DNA of 19,748 nt from an uncultured Pseudomonadota bacterium (GTDB lineage Bacteria; Pseudomonadota; Gammaproteobacteria; Burkholderiales; Nitrosomonadaceae): assembly GCA_903957805.1 (NCBI GenBank), contig CAJBQQ010000214.1, forward strand, positions 1-19,748, given 5' to 3'. How positions within the stretch are numbered: the first letter of the stretch is position 1; every line of letters starts with the position of its first letter. Shown in pieces: positions 5,901-13,959 of the stretch. The notes under the pieces were generated by a model, which saw nothing but the letters and a program-made list of their open reading frames with translations, made no database searches and had not been told where the DNA came from. The position numbers were made by a program, and so were the translations under genes.

Positions 5901-8813
5901 TCAGTGCGATTTATCCATCTGATTTTTCGGTTGCGGTGATTCAGTAGCAACACTGGTTGCGTCCGTCCGTGAAACCAAGCTGGCTACCGTTTTTTTGTCA
6001 TAAGACTTGGGGCGCCGTGCGTATTTTTGACGTACTCTAGCGAAAGATTCAATATCGGTTTCCCCGGACACAAGGAAGGTAAGAAAGTCGAGTCCTTGGT
6101 ATTCACAGGTTTCGGCCACAGACAGAAGGGTCAGGTATTCGTCAACGCCTTTTTTAGAGGATGCCCCCGCAATTACATCTCGTAGTCTTGCAAATGCCTT
6201 GATGGCATGCTCGGCATTGTTGTTGTTCCAAGGTATACCGTCGTATTGTAGAAACATGAAGAGAGTATCCCGATTTTTCTCAAATCGCTGCTTGCATTTC
6301 AATGCCGCATCACTCTTAAAGTCTCTGGCATCAAGAAATTTAAAAAAGCGATCGACCTCAATAAGGTGCTTGCGTAGATGAAGTTTCTTCAATCCATACC
6401 GATCAATAGTGCCTACAATCGGCTTCAACAAGTCAGCGAACCCTACTGCAATCGATTTCATTTCTTGGTCGAAAGGATTGTTCAATATCTCATCATTAAG
6501 ATCGCGCATGAGGTGGATAAGGCATTTCTGTTGAGGGCAGTCTATGGCTTCGTAGGCTGCATAAAAATCAGAAACCAGAACGCCTTTGAAGTCCTTTAGC
6601 AATGTCTGAATAAATTCGCCCTCCCGGTTCTCGGCAAGAATATATATCACCTCCTTCATGTTGGTTAGGACCCACACGTAAGCCAAGTGACCTTTGATAT
6701 TCGCCCTTGTTTCATCAGCGTGAATGAGATCACCGTTGATAATCCGTTCAAGAATTTTATTCTTGGTGACAGAATAGTAATCCGCTGCATTTATTTTGAT
6801 GTTGTTCAGGGTGCTTCGTACAATGCGACAACCGAATAATCGGTTAAGATTGTGTTGCATCGTAAGTTGCGGAACACGCAGCACTATGATGTGATAAATG
6901 AAATAGGAAACAAAGTTCCAACCCCATTTTCGACAGCCATGTTTATACCATTTGTGCAAGCCAAACTCTTTGTTACAACTTCGACAAATATATGTTTGAA
7001 TCACATACTTCACCACTCGTCGTTTCACGCTATCCCTGCCGAAAATTAAATCCTGTACGACTCTAGTCAGTAGTCGACCTTTCCTTCGCCACCGTTTACC
7101 ACATATAGGGCATGAAAGTGATTTAACCACTACTGTTATTTCTGCTTTTAGGACGGGCCGTATTTCACGCTTCGTTCTCTTTTTGTTTTGTTTGACAACT
7201 CCTGATCGAACATAAACACGATCCCTCTGATAAGACCAATAGGCGGCTTCATTGATTCGCTCCATATCAGCCAGCGGACTCTTGAAAACCTTCCATTTGG
7301 ATGACAAATTCTTGCCCAGAGCTTCCGCATGAACGATCTCTGGATGCGCCCCCGAGTTATTGTCAGCGGCGATATCAATTGCCAAGAGTCGCCAGAGAGT
7401 GTGGGCGACCAGACTTAAGGCTTCGCAATCGTCTAAATTGTAAGCAATCAAATCCGCACGCAAGGATAGGTCGCGCGATGATTCCCAGCGAGATCGCCAA
7501 ACAATAGATTGAAGACCAGATGCCAAAGGATTGCGCCAGTCGAAACCAAGAAATCGAGCGATTTCCTTCAGTCCGTTGGAATACGTTGGAAAATAGACTC
7601 GCGCGTAGATCACAGAAAGCAAATTAACTGAGGACGCAATGATCCTGCCTACGATGGAGTCTTTCGGTGGATCTCCGTATCGATCACACATCCTCCTTAG
7701 AAAGGTCGTTTCGTAACTGCCATAGTGCATCAGGATTGGGTGTTCTGCGCCAGATATGATATTAAGAAAATCCTTCCAGATGCGTTCCTCATCCGGTACC
7801 GAATCAGCCCACAGACTATATTTCTCAATATCATTTTTTCCTTCTAGGCGAACCCCGATCAAGTAATAAAAGTCGCGGTCTGGGAACCCTTCGACATCGA
7901 AGAATAGTACCGTGCCGTCGAGATGCAGTTCCGGTTTTCCAGCGACATGTATCTTCTGCTCGCGGATCGCGAGAGCCTTCAATGCGTGATGATATTTCTC
8001 GGGTTGTCCAGCTAACCGCTTAATGCGACGTCGCGGGCGAAATGTGTAAGAAAGTTGGGTGACGGTAAAAATACCCTTGCGATTAAACTGCGCCCTATCT
8101 TTGTCAGTCAGATTTGGGAGGAGGCTGAGATCGTTTTTTTCGGTTGCTTGCTTTCTGCAACGATCTTGAAATTCGCACTCTGGGCAATGCCGGTTCAGGA
8201 TCAAGTCTGGTGAGGTTTGTGAGGACAGCAAGGAGGTAACTAGGTTGGCCGTTTTATGGACGGCGCGTGACAACATATTAGCCTTCACCGTAAAAACGGA
8301 AAACTTCTCTCCGTGGACGATTTTCGCAACGCCGATTTTTACACCCAATGACTTTGCGAGAACCATAGTCTCGAATGCTGCCACCATTTTGTCCGAATTC
8401 GTCAGCTTGTTGGCGGACACAAAACGAATCGGAACAAGTTGAACAGATGAGTCTGATCCTGCAGGTGACACACGCTGTACAACTTGAATGCTGGCCTCCC
8501 ATTCTTGGATCCGAACAGTTTGGTCGAAAGCAAATTGCCATGTGAAACTTTTCCAGCGAACCCATTCGAGGTTGCCGCTACTTTGCTCCTGTGGATGTTC
8601 AAGCAATAACCGGTGCTTGCCTTCTCTACGATAGAATTCTGTCTGTGTGGCAGCCCAACTTGTGTATTCGCTATCTGTGCCTGTCTCCCCCTTGGAGACA
8701 AGGTAGCACTTCATAGGACATGCCATGAAAGCCTCAAACAGGCAAGAAGTAACTGTCGCTGCAGAATCCTTTGTGGCGGGTAAGGTTTTTGCCGATTTTA
8801 ATTGGCTGTCCAC
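5901..8813 (-). CDS. RecB-like nuclease / DEDD exonuclease / IS66-type transposase fusion
   Basis: This single 970-residue frame combines parts normally found apart. Residues 20-220 are a TM0106/Cas4-like RecB module with a probable Fe-S site: ACPMKCYL (C32, C36) and HCPECEFQDRC (C210, C213, C219). The canonical D...ExK nuclease residues are not evident. Residues 300-475 are a DEDD RNase-H-like exonuclease domain with FFDVEG (D306, E308), HYGSYE and AYNLDDCEAL (D461/D462). Residues 565-620 are a zinc ribbon (C568, C571, C610, C613). Residues 690-920 are an IS66-type DDE domain: HADET (D700), VSDFYAAY (D749), CLIHLMRDLND and NNNNAEHAIKAF (E868). The start is GTG with a strong GGAGGAG site. No tnpA or tnpB lies alongside, and no convincing terminal inverted repeats were found. 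The role is unknown: an unusual mobile element, or a domesticated nuclease-transposase. Confidence 0.85.
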   Translation of the reverse strand: MDSQLKSAKTLPATKDSAATVTSCLFEAFMACPMKCYLVSKGETGTDSEYTSWAATQTEFYRREGKHRLLLEHPQEQSSGNLEWVRWKSFTWQFAFDQTVRIQEWEASIQVVQRVSPAGSDSSVQLVPIRFVSANKLTNSDKMVAAFETMVLAKSLGVKIGVAKIVHGEKFSVFTVKANMLSRAVHKTANLVTSLLSSQTSPDLILNRHCPECEFQDRCRKQATEKNDLSLLPNLTDKDRAQFNRKGIFTVTQLSYTFRPRRRIKRLAGQPEKYHHALKALAIREQKIHVAGKPELHLDGTVLFFDVEGFPDRDFYYLIGVRLEGKNDIEKYSLWADSVPDEERIWKDFLNIISGAEHPILMHYGSYETTFLRRMCDRYGDPPKDSIVGRIIASSVNLLSVIYARVYFPTYSNGLKEIARFLGFDWRNPLASGLQSIVWRSRWESSRDLSLRADLIAYNLDDCEALSLVAHTLWRLLAIDIAADNNSGAHPEIVHAEALGKNLSSKWKVFKSPLADMERINEAAYWSYQRDRVYVRSGVVKQNKKRTKREIRPVLKAEITVVVKSLSCPICGKRWRRKGRLLTRVVQDLIFGRDSVKRRVVKYVIQTYICRSCNKEFGLHKWYKHGCRKWGWNFVSYFIYHIIVLRVPQLTMQHNLNRLFGCRIVRSTLNNIKINAADYYSVTKNKILERIINGDLIHADETRANIKGHLAYVWVLTNMKEVIYILAENREGEFIQTLLKDFKGVLVSDFYAAYEAIDCPQQKCLIHLMRDLNDEILNNPFDQEMKSIAVGFADLLKPIVGTIDRYGLKKLHLRKHLIEVDRFFKFLDARDFKSDAALKCKQRFEKNRDTLFMFLQYDGIPWNNNNAEHAIKAFARLRDVIAGASSKKGVDEYLTLLSVAETCEYQGLDFLTFLVSGETDIESFARVRQKYARRPKSYDKKTVASLVSRTDATSVATESPQPKNQMDKSH

Positions 8814-8888
8814 GCGATTTCTCCTCCGCTTAACTCCCTAAAGATTTCCGTACCGCTTCAGGCCGAGCAAGCAACGAAGTTTTAGTTA

Positions 8889-9251
8889 TTGTATGCCGGA
8901 TACAATTCTAGTGCACATCACATGACGATCGAGTGGAATGCCAGTCACAGAAGTGTCAACCGATTCGACAGCGACTGGGCAAGCAGCAGCTGGAGTGTTA
9001 ACAGCGTTGGGCTAGATCACGTGGTGCTGGAAAGTTTCGCAGACCATTTACATGCAACCCATAACGCAGCAGGTTTCCCACACTCGATCGGTGGCATCAT
9101 TTCTGTGACTGCCTATCATCTTGATGGATTCCACCCAAGCCCCTCGAACTGGGTCTCGCATGCACCAGAACCAGAGACCTACGCGCTCTTCATGGCCGGC
9201 CTTGGACTGATAGGATTCATCGCACGCCGCCGTAAGAATAGCCAAGCATAA
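8889..9251 (+). pseudogene. PEP-CTERM protein, N-terminally truncated
   Basis: The 120-residue frame ends with a textbook PEP-CTERM sorting signal: APEPETYALF, a hydrophobic segment (MAGLGLIGFIA) and RRRKNSQA. Such proteins are exported and processed by an exosortase in the cell envelope. A signal peptide is essential for the family but absent here: the frame starts with TTG just after an in-frame TAG, and the first residues (YAGYNSSAHHMTIEW) are hydrophilic. The 5' part has therefore been lost, with the break within about 75 bp of the nuclease-transposase gene start. The intrinsic terminator downstream is intact. An exosortase gene is not in the window. Confidence 0.75.
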
Positions 9252-9274
9252 TCAACGGTAATTCAGAAACACTC

Positions 9275-9300
9275 ACGGGGGCTTCGGCTCCCGTTTTTTA
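9275..9300 (+). terminator. Intrinsic terminator of the PEP-CTERM gene
   Basis: ACGGGGGC and GCTCCCGT form an 8-pair stem with one wobble, capped by a stable TTCG tetraloop and followed by a six-T run (9294-9299). It is a strong rho-independent terminator 23 bases after the stop codon. A damaged second copy of its left arm lies at about 19105-19117. Confidence 0.92.
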
Positions 9301-9841
9301 TCAGGCTCCAGCAGTATGTGATGTCTCTCTGTAGCAGATCACTCCATCTAATCAGTGGCCTGATCCGGATATATCAATAAACGTCAGTCGCTCACTCGCG
9401 TCATTTAATTCTTCGTTATCCTGAATACACCCTGAATTTTTCTCACGCCGCACCCGCTACCAAAAGACACTCTCTCAGCAACACTCACTCAACGGTCAGC
9501 ATGAATCCTATAGGCCGAATGGCCCATCACCCCTCTCGATAGATTTGTTATTAATGCCATTCGGAGAGCGAAGGTTAAAGGATGCTAATGACAAAACTTC
9601 GCATAATCAAATACTCGAATCAATGCTAAAAAATATCGGGAATTTTTTAGATTCGGTGAAAGAAAAAGCTGTGAAATCGGCCACAAACAAGCCTAGTTGT
9701 GAGCAATTACTCGAGCATTACCGGAATAAGCTTGTATATCTATAAAACAGATAAGCAAATGAGATTAAGTTGTTTTTAAGTATAAAGACCGTCTGTTAAT
9801 CTCTCGCCCATCGATCTCTATCACTCTATCAGGTGCAGTAA
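9301..9841. other. Long intergenic region before the sulfur genes
   Basis: About 540 bases separate the PEP-CTERM terminator from the DUF2292 gene. The first half has no sustained reading frame. It contains a perfect 9-bp inverted repeat, CCGAATGGC (9515-9523) and GCCATTCGG (9556-9564), and then one doubtful short frame at 9545-9745. The promoter for the sulfur genes should lie in its last 100 bases (an AT-rich stretch near 9740-9785), but I cannot name convincing hexamers. Confidence 0.5.
9545..9745 (+). CDS. Doubtful small hypothetical protein
   Basis: A 66-residue, Lys- and Asn-rich frame (SMLKNIGNFLDSVKEKAVKSA, predicted largely helical) starts with TTG at 9545 or ATG at 9554. No ribosome-binding site precedes either start, and I recognise no family. 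The base composition is more AT-rich than the genes downstream. The start codons fall inside the loop and right arm of a 9-bp inverted repeat, so any translation would compete with that structure. It may be a remnant or not coding at all. Confidence 0.25.
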   Translation: MLLMPFGERRLKDANDKTSHNQILESMLKNIGNFLDSVKEKAVKSATNKPSCEQLLEHYRNKLVYL

Positions 9842-10054
9842 ATGACTAACATTATCTCATTGGAAAAAAAGCATGTTGCATCGGCAAAACGGGTGCCAGC
9901 AGATATCAAGCAGGAAATCCTGCGTGCCGTTGCCGGTATCGAATATGGGTCGGTTGAAGTGGTGATCCACGATAGAAAAGTTGTGCAGATTGAGTGTAGG
10001 GAGAGGATTCGTATTGGTCATGGAAATTCAGAAAGTAAGGATACGAAATCGTGA
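9842..10054 (+). CDS. YezD/DUF2292 family small protein
   Basis: This 70-residue protein has the compact DUF2292 core VEVVIHDRKVVQIECRERIR preceded by EILRAVAGIEYGS. The family consists of small cytoplasmic proteins of unknown biochemical role that recur beside sulfate-transport and cysteine-synthesis genes; I state this from general knowledge, and the context here agrees. The ATG follows a modest AGG at suitable distance. It is 142 bp upstream of the porin gene, with a hairpin in between, and probably belongs to the same regulon. No transmembrane segment or signal peptide is visible. Confidence 0.8.
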   Translation: MTNIISLEKKHVASAKRVPADIKQEILRAVAGIEYGSVEVVIHDRKVVQIECRERIRIGHGNSESKDTKS

Positions 10055-10071
10055 TGCTTTAAATATTACGT

Positions 10072-10196
10072 GTTGCCAAATAAGACTATTTTAGTTTGGC
10101 AACGAAACACCCACCGACCATAAATATGGAGGTGAAAATAATTAATTGATAGCGGTGACCGACCGGAATGCCGGAGGAGCCATTTAGGAGAAGGCA
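10072..10196 (+). promoter_or_regulatory. Structured leader before the porin gene
   Basis: GTTGCCAAA (10072-10080) and TTTGGCAAC (10095-10103) form a perfect 9-bp stem with a 14-base loop just after the DUF2292 gene, without a T-run. Further on lies a short CCGG-AATG-CCGG hairpin followed by two Shine-Dalgarno-like sequences, GGAGGAG and AGGAGAAGG. Only the second is correctly placed for the GTG at 10197. The arrangement could be a processing site or a cis-regulatory RNA; it matches no riboswitch class I can recognise. Confidence 0.45.
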
Positions 10197-11951
10197 GTGA
10201 AATACTATCGGCAAATCGTACTTGCATCGGCAATCGGAATATTACCCATTGCGCCGATTCAAGCAAATGTGAATAACGGACAATCTGGAAAAGAGCAATC
10301 CACCAGGCAAGGAGTTCAGCAGTTAGCTCAGGCCGGAGCGTCTGCTACGTCCAACAATCGGGCTGAGTCAGAAGGTAACAATTACAAGTGGTCGATTAAG
10401 GCACCAGATCAGCCTATTGCTCCACCCGATCCTAATCAGTATCTGTATCTGGACCGTGAGTATGGTTGGTGGGAACAGTCCGAAACAAAATCGGCAGGGG
10501 CCAAAAAATCCTTGAGCTATCACCGTCGTGCCGATAGCTATGCGACCAATCCAGACTCCGATCCACCCAGATATGTTCGCCAACTAAGCGAGATCGGTAT
10601 CGAAGCATTCAAGAACGTGGATTGGTTGGATATTGGTCTCGAACACCGTACGCGTTATGAGAATCGTCATAACGATATCCGGCGCGTTGAGGGTGGAGAT
10701 GACAATCCTTTCTTTTTTCGCCATCGTGCCTATCTTGGGATAAAAAGAATTATTGATCCTATACGCGGTGCAGTTGAGTTTCAGGATTCAAGGGTTTACA
10801 ACAATAAATATCCGAGTACCGACCAAGAGAACAATCCCTACGATTTGATTCAGGCATATGGTGAACTTTATTTCAAAAATGCGTTGGGTCAGGATGATCG
10901 TGGACAAGATACACCGGCTAGACTCCGAGTGGGCCGCATGGCCTATGAGGTAACTGATCGCCGATTTATAGCGCGAAATGAATGGCGTAATACGACGAAT
11001 ACTTTTGAAGGGTTTCGCTTAAATCTAGGCAGACAGGATAACCCATGGGAACTCGATCTATTTGGACTTCAGCCGGTAAAAAGGCTGCAGACTGAATTTG
11101 ATAGACGTAATGATCACTTGTGGTTTTATGGTGCGATCGGCACTTGGCGCAAGTGGTCAGACGTTATCACCATACAACCCTACTACATGGGGCAAAAGCA
11201 AACTGCCGATGCACTTGGCAGGACGAACACTAACAAACTTGAACGAGAGATCCATATGCCAGGTATCCGTGCCTATGGAAAGGTCGGTGACTGGTTTGAT
11301 TACGATGCGAGCTTTAATTATCAACTCGGATATCAGCAGGACACGCTTGGAACTCAATCTGGAGCCAATAAATTCAAGCATGAAACGATTGATGCGCAAG
11401 GTTATACCATTGAGGCTGGTCGAACCTTTAAGAGTTACGCTTGGAAGCCACGAGTAAGCGCATTTTATGGTTATGCATCAGGCGACAAAGACCCTAACGA
11501 TAACGTAAATAATCGATTTGATCGGTACTTTGGTTTTGCACGACCTTGGTCAGCTGATCACTATGTGATTTATGAAAATATTAAAGCACCTAAGATCAGA
11601 TTTGACATCCAGCCGACTCAGAAATTCGGAATAGAGGCAGGGTATTCATTGTTTTGGCTGGCCAATAAAAAAGACCGATTGTTCGATTCCTTTGACGGGA
11701 ATATAAGTGTTGTCAAGGATCCCGGCTTAAATCGCAACAAGTTAGGAACCTGGGGCGACTTTGTTGGGGGAGCATTTGAGGGGAGGCTTCGTTATCAGCC
11801 CAATCCAAAAGTTAATACCGTACTTGGATACACGCACTTTACGGCAGGAAATTTTGTAGAAAACGCTATCGCAGCAGCACCAACTCATATTCATCAACGT
11901 TCAGGTAATACCGATTTCCTCTACTTTGAAGTTGTGATTAGCGCTTTTTAA
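10197..11951 (+). CDS. Alginate-export family outer-membrane porin
   Basis: A 584-residue outer-membrane beta-barrel protein. Residues 1-23 are a signal peptide (MKYYRQIVLASAIGILPIAP..., cleavage probably after IQA). Residues 25-130 look like a low-complexity periplasmic or plug segment. The barrel follows with alginate-export-domain features: LEHRTRYENRHND, FFRHRAYLGIKR, AVEFQDSRVYNN, LRVGRMAYEVTDRRFIARNEW. The last residue is Phe (FEVVISAF), typical for BAM-dependent barrels. The start is GTG with AGGAGAAGG upstream. It is followed after 38 bp by the sulfate-binding protein, so the pair probably forms an operon. A role in passage of sulfate or a sulfonate across the outer membrane is inferred from context; alginate export itself is not implied because no alginate genes are near. 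Confidence 0.82.
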   Translation: MKYYRQIVLASAIGILPIAPIQANVNNGQSGKEQSTRQGVQQLAQAGASATSNNRAESEGNNYKWSIKAPDQPIAPPDPNQYLYLDREYGWWEQSETKSAGAKKSLSYHRRADSYATNPDSDPPRYVRQLSEIGIEAFKNVDWLDIGLEHRTRYENRHNDIRRVEGGDDNPFFFRHRAYLGIKRIIDPIRGAVEFQDSRVYNNKYPSTDQENNPYDLIQAYGELYFKNALGQDDRGQDTPARLRVGRMAYEVTDRRFIARNEWRNTTNTFEGFRLNLGRQDNPWELDLFGLQPVKRLQTEFDRRNDHLWFYGAIGTWRKWSDVITIQPYYMGQKQTADALGRTNTNKLEREIHMPGIRAYGKVGDWFDYDASFNYQLGYQQDTLGTQSGANKFKHETIDAQGYTIEAGRTFKSYAWKPRVSAFYGYASGDKDPNDNVNNRFDRYFGFARPWSADHYVIYENIKAPKIRFDIQPTQKFGIEAGYSLFWLANKKDRLFDSFDGNISVVKDPGLNRNKLGTWGDFVGGAFEGRLRYQPNPKVNTVLGYTHFTAGNFVENAIAAAPTHIHQRSGNTDFLYFEVVISAF

Positions 11952-11989
11952 ATTGAATTTACTTAAACATCATCTCTAAAGGAAAGATC

Positions 11990-12985
11990 ATGAATATTAA
12001 AACCTGGCTGCCAGCAGCTTTACTAGCGAGTCTAATAATCAGCAGCAACGCATCTGCGGAAAGAACCTTACTCAATGTGTCCTATGATCCAACACGAGAG
12101 CTATACCAAGAATTTAATGCCTCGTTCATCAAACAGTGGCAGGCAAAAACAGGAGAGAAGGTCTCCATTAAGCAATCCCATGGCGGTTCTGGTAAGCAGG
12201 CACGATCGGTAATTGATGGTCTTGAGGCGGATGTGGTGACCCTGGCTCTGGCGAATGACATCAATGCAATCGCTGAAAAATCGAAACTTCTGACAGAAGA
12301 TTGGCAGAAGAAACTTGCTCGTAATAGCACTCCCTATACCTCGACCATCATCTTCTTGGTCCGTAAGGGCAATCCGAAGGGGATCAAGGATTGGAATGAT
12401 CTGGCCCGACCCGGCGTATCCGTGATCACTCCAAATCCAAAAACTTCTGGTGGTGCACAGTGGAATTATCTAGCGGCGTGGGAATATGGCAAGCGGAACT
12501 TTGGTGATGACAGAGCCAAAGAGTTTGTTGCCGATATCTACAAGAATGTATCGGTGCTGGATTCGGGTGCACGTGGATCTACCACAACTTTTGTTGAACG
12601 TGGTGTCGGAGATGTATTTATCGCATGGGAGAATGAGGCCTTACTGGCGATCAAGGAATATGGTCCAGGCAAGTTTGAAATGGTGGTCCCATCACTCAGC
12701 ATACTCGCTGAGCCTCCCGTTGCAATCGTAGACAAGGTGGTAGACAAGAGGGGTACGCGTGATCTGGCCGAGGCCTATCTGCAGTACCTTTATTCAGAGG
12801 AGGGGCAGGAGATCGCTGCAAAGAATTTTTACAGACCATCCAATCAGAAGGTTTCAGCAAAGTATGGCAAGCAGTTTCCGGTAATTGCGATGTTCAGAAT
12901 TGATGAGGCCTTCGGCGGATGGAAGAATGCGCACAAGATACACTTTGCCGATGGCGGTACGTTTGATCAGATCTATCAGAAGTAA
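11990..12985 (+). CDS. sbp: Periplasmic sulfate-binding protein
   Basis: The 331-residue protein is the substrate-binding component of a sulfate/thiosulfate ABC importer. A signal peptide covers residues 1-23 (SSNASA|ERT). Family motifs are [43 protein letters not shown] and [22 protein letters not shown] precedes the ATG. The permease and ATPase genes (cysT, cysW, cysA) are not in this window, so it must work with components encoded elsewhere. It lies 38 bp after the porin and 23 bp before the EAL-domain gene. Sbp and CysP are close relatives; the SGGA signature fits Sbp. Confidence 0.93.
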   Translation: MNIKTWLPAALLASLIISSNASAERTLLNVSYDPTRELYQEFNASFIKQWQAKTGEKVSIKQSHGGSGKQARSVIDGLEADVVTLALANDINAIAEKSKLLTEDWQKKLARNSTPYTSTIIFLVRKGNPKGIKDWNDLARPGVSVITPNPKTSGGAQWNYLAAWEYGKRNFGDDRAKEFVADIYKNVSVLDSGARGSTTTFVERGVGDVFIAWENEALLAIKEYGPGKFEMVVPSLSILAEPPVAIVDKVVDKRGTRDLAEAYLQYLYSEEGQEIAAKNFYRPSNQKVSAKYGKQFPVIAMFRIDEAFGGWKNAHKIHFADGGTFDQIYQK

Positions 12986-13008
12986 CTGCGGCACTGGAAA
13001 AATAGGCT

Positions 13009-13854
13009 ATGACCATTTCTGTAGGCCAGGATAAATTAGCACAGCGTATTCAGGCGGCCACTGATTATTTGTTGCGTTACTCAGAAGATGGCTGGATAGC
13101 CGGATACTTCTCCAACTGCTGGCTATCGAGCATTTTCCAACCAGTCTTCGGCGTGAACGGACGCGAGGTAGTGGGACATTCAGCTTCTATCCGATCCGAC
13201 ACTAGCGACGAAGGTGCGTTATCAGCCCTTGTCCTAGCGGGAACAGACGCGCAGTTGGTACATTTTGATCGCCTGTGCCGCACAATCCATGCCCTCAATT
13301 ATTTCGGCGACGATTCCCGACCTGGCAGTCTGCTTGTCAGCGTGCAGCCACGCCTCCTGGAGAGCGTCAAGGATGACCATGGACACGTGTTTAAAAAGAT
13401 ACTTGATCTGATTGGTGTGAAGACATCACGCGTGATTATTGAAATCCCGATTGAAGTGAATCGTGACTGGAGGCTGCTCAAAAACGTGATCAGCAACTAT
13501 CGCCATCACGGCTATCAAGTCGCGGTCAATCACGGCGGCGCAAATGACGACTGGATGGAAGACACGGGGGGGTTGTATTTTAAGGGTCTGTATTTTATGC
13601 CCCCTGACATTGTGCGAGTGAATGCCTCTGCTCTTGTACGGAATAACGAGACGAAGTTGCTGGTTGATGCAGTTCACCACTCCGGGGGGAGGCTGCTGGT
13701 GTGTGATATCGAAACGGCGCAGCAGATGGCTACTGCTATTCACGCTGACGCGGATTATCTGCAGGGCCGCTTTCTTGGGGAGCCGATACATGCGATTGCT
13801 ACCGTTGCGGCACATGCCGCTGTGACCGGGCAGCAATTGGAGTATGCATGGTGA
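13009..13854 (+). CDS. Degenerate EAL-domain protein
   Basis: A 281-residue cytoplasmic protein with an EAL-type fold but without the catalytic residues of c-di-GMP phosphodiesterases. SIFQPVFGVNGREVVGHSASIR aligns with the usual QPI...GVEALIR, but EAL is replaced by SAS. VNLS becomes VQPR (N to Q), the DDFG region reads NHGG, and KID becomes VRVN. EIPIE (E145), DIET and LQGRFLGEP at the C-terminus are retained, so the fold is credible. Catalysis is unlikely; it may bind c-di-GMP without cleaving it or act by protein contacts. It starts 23 bp after sbp and ends 105 bp before the encapsulin gene, which suggests a link with sulfur limitation or the compartment. GC content looks higher than in the porin and sbp genes. 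Confidence 0.8.
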   Translation: MTISVGQDKLAQRIQAATDYLLRYSEDGWIAGYFSNCWLSSIFQPVFGVNGREVVGHSASIRSDTSDEGALSALVLAGTDAQLVHFDRLCRTIHALNYFGDDSRPGSLLVSVQPRLLESVKDDHGHVFKKILDLIGVKTSRVIIEIPIEVNRDWRLLKNVISNYRHHGYQVAVNHGGANDDWMEDTGGLYFKGLYFMPPDIVRVNASALVRNNETKLLVDAVHHSGGRLLVCDIETAQQMATAIHADADYLQGRFLGEPIHAIATVAAHAAVTGQQLEYAW

Positions 13855-13921
13855 GTGCACGTCGGTGGGTACGAGAATATGGCAAATACGGGAAATACGG
13901 TCTATTTTGATAGATGAACAT

Positions 13922-13936
13922 TTTGAAACATTCAAA
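13922..13936 (+). promoter_or_regulatory. Possible LysR-type operator upstream of the encapsulin gene
   Basis: TTTGAA-aca-TTCAAA is a perfect 6-bp dyad and contains a T-N11-A arrangement, the generic LysR-family box. It lies 24 bases before the shell gene ATG. An imperfect tandem, AAATACGG at 13884-13891 and 13893-13900, is just upstream. Binding by the CysB-like regulator encoded downstream is a hypothesis. Confidence 0.35.
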
Positions 13937-13959
13937 TTTACTTAATTAAGGAGCATCAA

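Noticed and set aside
5861..8861. CTGAAG (5861) and its complement (8856) as terminal inverted repeats
   Set aside because: Only six bases match, and the following bases diverge at once; this is expected by chance in AT-rich flanks.
5863..8882. GAAGTTT at 5863-5869 and 8876-8882 as a target-site duplication around the fusion transposase
   Set aside because: The repeat is only 7 bases, IS66-type elements make 8-base duplications, and the sequences just inside do not form inverted repeats of each other.
13426..13935. Minus-strand 169-residue frame over the EAL gene
   Set aside because: It is antisense to a recognisable EAL-fold protein and has no family features of its own.
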